Source: Capnocytophaga sp. ARDL2 (GTDB lineage: Bacteria > Bacteroidota > Bacteroidia > Flavobacteriales > Flavobacteriaceae). From it: a stretch of 64,000 bases of DNA. Location: assembly GCF_041530365.1 (NCBI RefSeq), contig NZ_CP168034.1:496001-560000 (forward strand), in the 5' to 3' direction. Under the pieces are notes generated by a model. That model made no database searches and was not told the origin of the DNA. It was given only the letters and a program-made list of their open reading frames with translations. Numbering within the stretch: position 1 is the stretch's first letter; each line of letters opens with the position of its first letter. A program made the position numbers and the translations under genes. This document shows positions 58,326-64,000 of this stretch, piece by piece.

Positions 58326-58494
58326 TTAGTTGTTTTTTGCCACGAATTACACGAATTTTCACAGATTATTTTAATTACTCTAATTAGCTACTTTGTTTTT
58401 ATTTAGTCATGAATCGAGGACTTGCCCCATTTCGATAGTTATCGGAGCTCCGTAGAAAAACAAAAAATTATTGTGTTAAAATAAATCACTAATC

Positions 58495-59901
58495 TTATAA
58501 GTTTTCCTCAGTAGGGCCGAGCATATTTTTTGGGTTGAGAATTTCGTCCAATTGTTCTTTGCTCAACAATTTGTGGTCGAGTACCAATTGATACACACTT
58601 CCACCAGTTTCCAAGGCTTCTTTTGCGATTTTTGTCGAGTTTTTGTATCCAATATGCGGATTGAGAGCTGTAACGATACCGATGCTGTTTTCTACTTCGT
58701 TTTTTAGATGTTTTTTGTTGGCAGTGATACCGTCGATACATTCTACTCGTAGCGTATGCAAGCCGTTGGTCAATAAGTTGATAGATTCAAACAAAGAAAG
58801 AGCAATGACAGGCTCCATTACATTGAGTTGCAATTGTCCTGCTTCCGAAGCCATCATGATTGTTGTGTCGTTACCAATAACTTTAAAGCAAATCTGATTG
58901 ACAACTTCTGGAATCACTGGGTTTACTTTTCCTGGCATAATTGACGAACCTGGTTGTTTGGCTGGTAAGTTTATTTCAAACAATCCTGCTCTTGGTCCTG
59001 ACGAAAGCAAACGCAAATCGTTGCATATTTTAGACAATTTGATAGACAGCTGTTTCAATGCAGACGAATAGTGTACAAACGCACTCGTGTCTGAAGTTGC
59101 TTCTACAAGGTCTTCGGCGAGTCTTACAGGTTCGTTGAGGATAAAAGCGATGCGTTCGGTACACAGGTTGGCATAGCCTGGAGTGGCGTTGAGTCCCGTT
59201 CCGATGGCAGTTGCTCCCATATTGATTTCCAAAAAGTTTTGCGAGGCTTGTTGTAAATGTGCAATTTCTTTTCTCAAGGTTTTTGCAAACGCACGAAACT
59301 CTTGACCCAAAGTCATAGGTACGGCATCTTGTAGTTGCGTACGCCCCATTTTGATAACATCGATAAATTCGGATGCTTTTCTATCAAAGGCAAAAAACAA
59401 TTTTTCCAATGCTTCTATCAAAGCTTTATTTTTTTGAAACAAAGCCAATTTCAATGCCGATGGATAGGCATCGTTGGTAGATTGCGAAAGATTTATATGG
59501 TCGTTTGGCGAACAGAAGTTGTAGGCACCTTTTTCGTGACCTAAATATTCCAACGCACGATTGGCGATGACTTCGTTTGTATTCATATTGGTCGAAGTAC
59601 CCGCTCCGCCTTGAAACAAATCTACCGGAAAGTGAGCGTCTAAGGTACCCTCGATTACATCGAGACATGCTTTTTCGATAGCGGTAAAAATTTCTTTGTC
59701 CAAAATACCCAAAGCAAAATTTGCCTGAGCCGCTCCGAGTTTTACCACGCCGAGAGCTTTGATAAATTCGCGTTCGTCTGAAAGTTTATGTTTAGAAATT
59801 TTAAAATTTTCCAATGCTCTTAAGGTTTGCACACCGTAATATACCTCATTTGAAATAGATTTTTCACCAAGTAAATCGCTTTCCACTCGAAAAGTTTCCA
59901 T
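58495..59901 (-). CDS. aspA: Aspartate ammonia-lyase
   Basis: Aspartase/fumarase superfamily enzyme making fumarate and ammonia from L-aspartate. The 468 residues match bacterial aspartase. GSSIMPGKVNPVIPE is the signature loop. The N-terminus RVESDLLGEKSISNEVYYGVQT and TNMNTNEVIANRA with HINLSQSTNDAYPSA agree. It is more like aspartase than class II fumarase in these segments, though the two are close. Useful in an organism living on peptides, given the secreted peptidases here. Confidence 0.93.
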   Translation of the reverse strand: METFRVESDLLGEKSISNEVYYGVQTLRALENFKISKHKLSDEREFIKALGVVKLGAAQANFALGILDKEIFTAIEKACLDVIEGTLDAHFPVDLFQGGAGTSTNMNTNEVIANRALEYLGHEKGAYNFCSPNDHINLSQSTNDAYPSALKLALFQKNKALIEALEKLFFAFDRKASEFIDVIKMGRTQLQDAVPMTLGQEFRAFAKTLRKEIAHLQQASQNFLEINMGATAIGTGLNATPGYANLCTERIAFILNEPVRLAEDLVEATSDTSAFVHYSSALKQLSIKLSKICNDLRLLSSGPRAGLFEINLPAKQPGSSIMPGKVNPVIPEVVNQICFKVIGNDTTIMMASEAGQLQLNVMEPVIALSLFESINLLTNGLHTLRVECIDGITANKKHLKNEVENSIGIVTALNPHIGYKNSTKIAKEALETGGSVYQLVLDHKLLSKEQLDEILNPKNMLGPTEENL

Positions 59902-59955
59902 AATTGTATTTTTTTATAGTTTTAAAAGCACTAAGGTAAAGTATTTTTTTTGAAA

Positions 59956-59990
59956 ATAAAAAACCAGCAACGGAATAGTTGCTGGTTTGG
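59956..59990 (-). terminator. Terminator after lipoprotein gene 59994-60533
   Basis: AAACCAGCAAC / GTTGCTGGTTT with a 6-base loop; on the minus strand a T run follows. Confidence 0.88.
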
Positions 59991-59993
59991 ACC

Positions 59994-60533
59994 TTATTCT
60001 TCAGTATGTTCCTTAAACACAATAGTAAAAATTCTATATTCGGTTTGGTTGGTGAGGTAGTTGAATACAGGTTTTAAAATGGTCAAAGAAAACTCTGTTG
60101 GAGATAGTTTTGTAAGTGATAAAAGTCGTGTTCCATCGCTAAATTCTTCTCTATAACTCAAATCTCCGTTGTGGTTTAAACGGTGAGAATATTCCCTTTT
60201 TTCTATCGTACCGTTGTGTGTTGGTTGGGATTCTGTGTAGCTTTTTGGCAAAGTTACATTTAATATAGGAGAAAATTCGCCTTGATAGATAGGTTGGATA
60301 ATTTCGCAATCTGGTGTGCGAGGATTGGTAAAATAGTGCCCTGCTTCCAATTCTTCCATAATATTGGTGCTTCCGATTCCATCGTTGTTTAAATCCATGG
60401 GGTCGTTAAAGATTAAATCAAATGATTTGATAGTGTAAAATACTTTTTTGCTGTGATAGATGGTTGTTTCCGTTTCTTTTTCACAAGAAAAAAACATTGG
60501 GATTGCCAATAAGCTAAACAGTAATTTTTTCAT
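59994..60533 (-). CDS. Putative lipoprotein of unknown function
   Basis: About 179 residues from ATG 60531-60533; the ORF extends 19 codons upstream without a sensible signal. The N-terminus KKLLFSLLAIPMFFSC has a lipobox with Cys17. The mature protein has SFDLIFNDPMDLNNDGIGSTNIMEE, possibly a Ca-binding-like turn, and many beta-strand-like stretches. No family named. It lies between terminators, so is probably a single-gene unit. Confidence 0.72.
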   Translation of the reverse strand: MKKLLFSLLAIPMFFSCEKETETTIYHSKKVFYTIKSFDLIFNDPMDLNNDGIGSTNIMEELEAGHYFTNPRTPDCEIIQPIYQGEFSPILNVTLPKSYTESQPTHNGTIEKREYSHRLNHNGDLSYREEFSDGTRLLSLTKLSPTEFSLTILKPVFNYLTNQTEYRIFTIVFKEHTEE

Positions 60534-60575
60534 GAGTATTTGTTTCTTTGTTATAAATGTTTTGTGCAAATATAT

Positions 60576-60607
60576 AAAAAAGACAGTCACAAAAGACTGT
60601 CTTTTTT
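60576..60607 (-). terminator. Terminator after purF
   Basis: AAAAAAGACAGTC / GACTGTCTTTTTT, 13-bp perfect stem with 6-base loop, five bases from the purF stop. Confidence 0.92.
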
Positions 60608-60611
60608 ATGA

Positions 60612-62513
60612 TTAATACGCTCTATCGTTTTTACCCTCTACAAAGTTCATAAAGGCACGGTTTACTACTCTGTTTCCTCCTGCGGTTGGATAATTTCCTG
60701 TAAAATACCAATCTCCTAAATTGTCTGGACAAGAAAGGTGAAGATTTTCTACCGTTTGGAAAATGATTTTCAAATCGGCTTTTACCGTATCTGGATGCAA
60801 CATTTCACTGATTTTATCGGCAATTTGCTCGTCTGTAAATGGTGCGTAAATCTCTTTTACATAGTTTGTAACCTCTGCATCTGGAAGATTTTCTTCTGCT
60901 TTACATTTTTGATATACTTCGTCTATCAAATGATATAGATTGTTTTCTTTCAACAATTCCAAAGTTGCATTGAAGGCAATCAAAGTATCCATTTTTGCCA
61001 TGTCAATTCCATAGCAATCTGGGTAGCGAATTTGCGGTGCAGACGATACCACTACAATTTTCTTTGGATTTAATCGGTCGAGCATTTTTACAATTGATTT
61101 TTTCAATGTAGTACCTCTTACAATACTGTCGTCGATTACTACCAATGTGTCCGTAGGCTTTACCACACCGTAAGTTACATCATATACATGCTCTACCATA
61201 TCGTCGCGGTTGTCGTCGTCGGTGATGAAAGTACGCAATTTGGCATCTTTTATCGTAATTTTTTCCGAACGAATGGTTTTTGACAAGATAGACTGTAATT
61301 TTTCTGGAGTCAAACTGTCTTTTTCAGCCAAGATTTTCTCTTGTTTTTGTTGGTTTAAAATGTCTTGAGCACCTTCTACCATACCAAAATAAGAAACCTC
61401 TGCTGTATTTGGAATGTATGAGAAAACGGTATTTTCCAAATCGTGGTTGATTTCATCTAAAATCATAGGCATCATAGTTTTACCCAATTGCTTACGCTCT
61501 TGATAGATAGATGCGTCGTTTCCTCTGCTGAAATAAATTCTTTCAAACGAACAAGCCTTTCTTTCCAAAGGTTCGTTGATTTGTTCAAACGAAACATTTC
61601 CATTTTTTTTGATGATAATCGCTTTTCCAGGATCTAATTCTTTGATTTCGTCAAAAGGAACATTGAAAGCTGTTTGAATGACCGGTCTTTCTGAAGAAAC
61701 CACTACGATTTCATCATTTTCAAAATAAAAAGCTGGACGAATACCTGCAGGGTCTCTCATTACGAAAGCATCTCCATGACCGAGCATTCCTGCCATTGCA
61801 TATCCACCGTCCCAGTTTTTAGATGCTCTACGCAAAATACGAGCAATGTCCAATCGTTCGCAGATGATAGGCGTGGCGTCTTTTTTAGACACGCCCTCGT
61901 TATCTCTAAGGTGTAGGTACAAGTTTTCGATTTCGTCGTCTAAGAAGTGTCCGATTTTTTCCATTACCGTCACTGTATCTACCATTTCTTTTGGATGTTG
62001 CCCCAAGCGAATCAAATCTTGAAACAAATCTTTTACATTGGTCAGGTTAAAGTTTCCTGCAACGATAAGGTTTCTCGCCATCCAGTTGTTTTGACGCAAA
62101 AACGGATGTACACTTTCGATGCTATTTTTTCCGAAAGTACCGTAGCGAACATGCCCTAAAAATACTTCACCCAAATAAGGCATTTGTACTTTCAACGCTT
62201 CCATATCGTTGGCAAGTTCTGGATATTCTTTCAGTTCTTGATTGATACGCCCATTGATTTGAGAAAAGATGTCTTGAATAGGCGAAGGCTTATTGGAACG
62301 GGCACGACTGATGTATCGTTGTCCCGGTTGCATATCGAGTTTCACACTTGCCAATCCAGCACCGTCCTGACCACGGTTGTGTTGTTTTTCCATCAAGAGG
62401 TACATTTTCTGAATGGCATAAAATGCAGTTCCGTATTTTTCTTTATAGAAAGATAGCGGTTTTTTAAGTCGTAAAAGTGCTATACCGCACTCGTGTTTGA
62501 TAGCATCGCTCAT
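60612..62513 (-). CDS. purF: Amidophosphoribosyltransferase
   Basis: First enzyme of purine synthesis, making phosphoribosylamine from PRPP and glutamine. The 633 residues match the long Bacteroidota form. The N-terminal glutaminase nucleophile is Cys9 in KHECGIALL, so the first eight residues must be removed, as for other propeptide-bearing PurF. HNRGQDGAG and VFLGHVRYGTFG are in this domain. The PRPP loop is VVIDDSIVRGTTLKKS. It is 23 bases after the PfkB kinase stop, so the two are probably cotranscribed. Confidence 0.94.
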   Translation of the reverse strand: MSDAIKHECGIALLRLKKPLSFYKEKYGTAFYAIQKMYLLMEKQHNRGQDGAGLASVKLDMQPGQRYISRARSNKPSPIQDIFSQINGRINQELKEYPELANDMEALKVQMPYLGEVFLGHVRYGTFGKNSIESVHPFLRQNNWMARNLIVAGNFNLTNVKDLFQDLIRLGQHPKEMVDTVTVMEKIGHFLDDEIENLYLHLRDNEGVSKKDATPIICERLDIARILRRASKNWDGGYAMAGMLGHGDAFVMRDPAGIRPAFYFENDEIVVVSSERPVIQTAFNVPFDEIKELDPGKAIIIKKNGNVSFEQINEPLERKACSFERIYFSRGNDASIYQERKQLGKTMMPMILDEINHDLENTVFSYIPNTAEVSYFGMVEGAQDILNQQKQEKILAEKDSLTPEKLQSILSKTIRSEKITIKDAKLRTFITDDDNRDDMVEHVYDVTYGVVKPTDTLVVIDDSIVRGTTLKKSIVKMLDRLNPKKIVVVSSAPQIRYPDCYGIDMAKMDTLIAFNATLELLKENNLYHLIDEVYQKCKAEENLPDAEVTNYVKEIYAPFTDEQIADKISEMLHPDTVKADLKIIFQTVENLHLSCPDNLGDWYFTGNYPTAGGNRVVNRAFMNFVEGKNDRAY

Positions 62514-62536
62514 AATATCGTGTGTTGTTTGTTTTA

Positions 62537-63448
62537 TTAGAAATGTGATAATTTTTTAAATTCTTGCAATCGTTGGTCGATTTGTTTTTTGGAAAGATTG
62601 ACAAGATTGTCTGTGCCAAATTTTTCAACGCAAAACGAAGCCATATTCGAACCGTGAATCAAAGCTTTTTTCATGGTGTCAAAATTGTAAACATCTTGCT
62701 CTGTCAAATAGGCTGCAAAACCACCCGCAAACGAATCTCCCGCACCTGTTGGGTCAAAAACTTCTTCCAATGGTAAAGCCGGAGCAAAAAACACTTCTTC
62801 TTTGTGGAAAAGCAACGCACCGTGTTCACCTTTTTTGATGATGACAAATTTAGGTCCCATATCGGCAATCATTTTGGCAGTTTTTCTCAGCGAATATTCA
62901 CCAGACAATTGTCGAGCCTCTTCGTCGTTGATAGTGATTACATCTACCAATTGCAAAGCCTCTTTCAACTCGGCAAGGCTGTTGTCCATCCAAAAATTCA
63001 TCGTATCGAGGAGAATCAATTTTGGTCGGCGACTCATCTGATTGACTACGCTGATTTGAATCGATGGGTGAAGATTACCTAAAAGTAAAACATCCGCGTC
63101 TTTGAAATTTTCTGGAACCACAGGCGAAAAATCTGCTAATACATTGAGTTGAGTTTCCAAAGTATCGCGCGAGTTGAGGTTGTTGTGGTAGCGACCTTTC
63201 CAGAAAAAAGTTTTTCCGTCGGCGATGGTTTCCACTCCCGTCAAATCGATGTTTTTGTTTTGTAAAAGCGTGAAATATTCTTTAGGAAAGTCGTTTCCTA
63301 CTACCGAAACTATACCGTTTAAGGTTTGAAAATACGAAGCAGACAGACCTATATACGAGGCAGAACCTCCCAATATTTTGTCTGTTTTGCCAAAAGGAGT
63401 TTCTATTGCATCAAAAGCAACAGTTCCTACTATTAAAAGCTTATTCAT
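62537..63448 (-). CDS. PfkB family carbohydrate/nucleoside kinase
   Basis: A 303-residue ribokinase-like enzyme. PfkB signatures are GGSASYIGLSASYF near residue 27 and the ATP/catalytic DPTGAGDSFAGGFAAYL near 235, whose Asp is the base. FFWKGRYHNN and LLGNLHPSIQ are typical of a Bacteroidota subgroup sitting beside purF. A role in nucleoside or ribose phosphorylation for purine supply is plausible but unproven. It is the first gene of a probable two-gene operon with purF. Confidence 0.9.
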   Translation of the reverse strand: MNKLLIVGTVAFDAIETPFGKTDKILGGSASYIGLSASYFQTLNGIVSVVGNDFPKEYFTLLQNKNIDLTGVETIADGKTFFWKGRYHNNLNSRDTLETQLNVLADFSPVVPENFKDADVLLLGNLHPSIQISVVNQMSRRPKLILLDTMNFWMDNSLAELKEALQLVDVITINDEEARQLSGEYSLRKTAKMIADMGPKFVIIKKGEHGALLFHKEEVFFAPALPLEEVFDPTGAGDSFAGGFAAYLTEQDVYNFDTMKKALIHGSNMASFCVEKFGTDNLVNLSKKQIDQRLQEFKKLSHF

Positions 63449-63529
63449 TTTGAATGTTTGAAATAGGGAGCAAATTTACAAAAAAATAGTGAATGCCAAC
63501 TATTGAATGGAATTTAAAGGTGAAAAAAG

Positions 63530-63560
63530 TTGTAGAGTAAAAAATTATTGTTTAGCTTTG
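63530..63560 (+). promoter_or_regulatory. Promoter for the gene at the right edge
   Basis: TTG at 63530-63532 and TAGCTTTG at 63553-63560 with a 20-base gap, on the + strand pointing to the partial CDS. Confidence 0.6.
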
Positions 63561-63681
63561 CATTGAATTCTTTGGAAAAGTTTATTGTTTTTTATAGATA
63601 TTCAAAAGTATGTAATTTTTAACTATTAATTGTATACATTTTAATTTCAAAAAAGCAAGTGTTGCCTTTTCTTGGGATCCA

Positions 63682-64000
63682 ATGAATGGTGCAGAATCAA
63701 ATATTGGATATCTTTTTAATGAAAGCCAATATTTGGCAAATTCAATTGATAATTTAACTACTACTTATACTATTGTTGAGAAAGTTAATGATGACTATGC
63801 TTGTAGCAAACCAACTTTAATTATTAGACCTATTTCTAATGATGATAATCTTGTAGAAAGCTTTATTTTAACTGATACAAGTCATAATTTTACAATTCCT
63901 CCATTTTATCAATTTCAACCAGAATGGCAAAAACAAGGATGGTCTGGTTTTTTAACATTTAATATTGATTATAGAAAAGTACAAGATGAAGATATATTAA
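63682..64000 (+). CDS. Partial gene of unknown function, cut by window edge
   Basis: An open frame running to the edge: from ATG 63682 it codes for NGAESNIGYLFNESQYLANS, then EKVNDDYACSKPTLIIRP and FQPEWQKQGWSGFLTFNIDY. The frame is open upstream to a TAA at 63613-63615, and VAFSWDP just before the ATG looks like coding sequence. The true start may therefore be further up (for example at a non-ATG codon) or lost by mutation. No family is recognised. The AT-rich codon use differs from the neighbouring purF/pfkB genes. Confidence 0.55.
   Translation, partial: MNGAESNIGYLFNESQYLANSIDNLTTTYTIVEKVNDDYACSKPTLIIRPISNDDNLVESFILTDTSHNFTIPPFYQFQPEWQKQGWSGFLTFNIDYRKVQDEDIL

Overview
The window looks like a low-GC member of the Bacteroidota, class Flavobacteriia, probably Flavobacteriaceae and plausibly Capnocytophaga. 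The genus is an inference; the class rests on several visible signs. There are TAnnTTTG -7 promoter boxes with TTG/TTTG -33 elements, T9SS type A C-terminal sorting domains, a SecD-SecF fusion, an S46 dipeptidyl-peptidase, DUF2723, DUF4254, DUF4625 and DUF4153 proteins, an atpD-atpC pair away from the other ATP synthase genes, and a short AtpC.

Layout. 1-3055 holds the 3' part of an rRNA operon (23S without its first bases, then 5S). 3689-4231 is a tandem array of five identical tRNA-Gly(UCC) genes. 4.8-10.7 kb has xth, an OmpA-like lipoprotein, a large DUF2723 membrane protein, two tRNA-Gln(UUG) genes and folB. 10.7-12.2 kb is accessory: two paralogous lipoproteins and a broken membrane-protein gene. 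12.3-19.7 kb is housekeeping: glnS, an azurin-like lipoprotein, secDF, trpS and a GH25 lysozyme. At 20.0-20.2 kb a small lipoprotein overlaps the 3' end of a truncated C10 (streptopain-type) peptidase gene. An S46 peptidase follows.

22.6-25.7 kb is a three-gene, GC-richer operon (His/Cys-rich small protein, TonB-dependent receptor, His-rich DUF4625 lipoprotein) that looks like a metal-uptake system. Its promoter overlaps an inverted repeat and would give a nearly leaderless mRNA. 25.9-28.7 kb has a DedA protein, mtgA, a DUF1294 protein and holB. 29.2-32.2 kb holds two tandem paralogous leucine-rich-repeat T9SS proteins; a G8 tract abuts the -7 box of the first. 32.7-42.6 kb has atpD-atpC, a HIRAN protein, GT9 and DUF4254 genes, lpxH, queD, a TonB-domain protein and mfd.

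42.7-44.0 kb is a decayed patch: a HlyD-type secretion adaptor with frameshifts and a stop, beside a truncated IS5-like transposase. 44-51 kb carries lipoproteins, an M49-like peptidase with an altered zinc motif, three tRNA-Asp(GUC) genes, a flippase-like protein and an amino-acid permease. 51.0-51.7 kb is a 3'-5' exonuclease split by a frameshift, followed by a DUF4153 protein. 53.6-56.3 kb is an eroded polymorphic toxin/immunity locus. 56.4-63.4 kb returns to core genes (NlpC/P60, lpxB, aspA, a lipoprotein, and a pfkB-purF operon). A partial unknown gene runs off the right edge.

Functionally, the core genes cover translation (rRNA, tRNAs, glnS, trpS), DNA repair and replication (xth, mfd, holB), envelope assembly (secDF, lpxH, lpxB, mtgA, GT9) and nucleotide or cofactor synthesis (purF, folB, queD). 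The accessory patches hold surface proteins, toxin debris and metal uptake.
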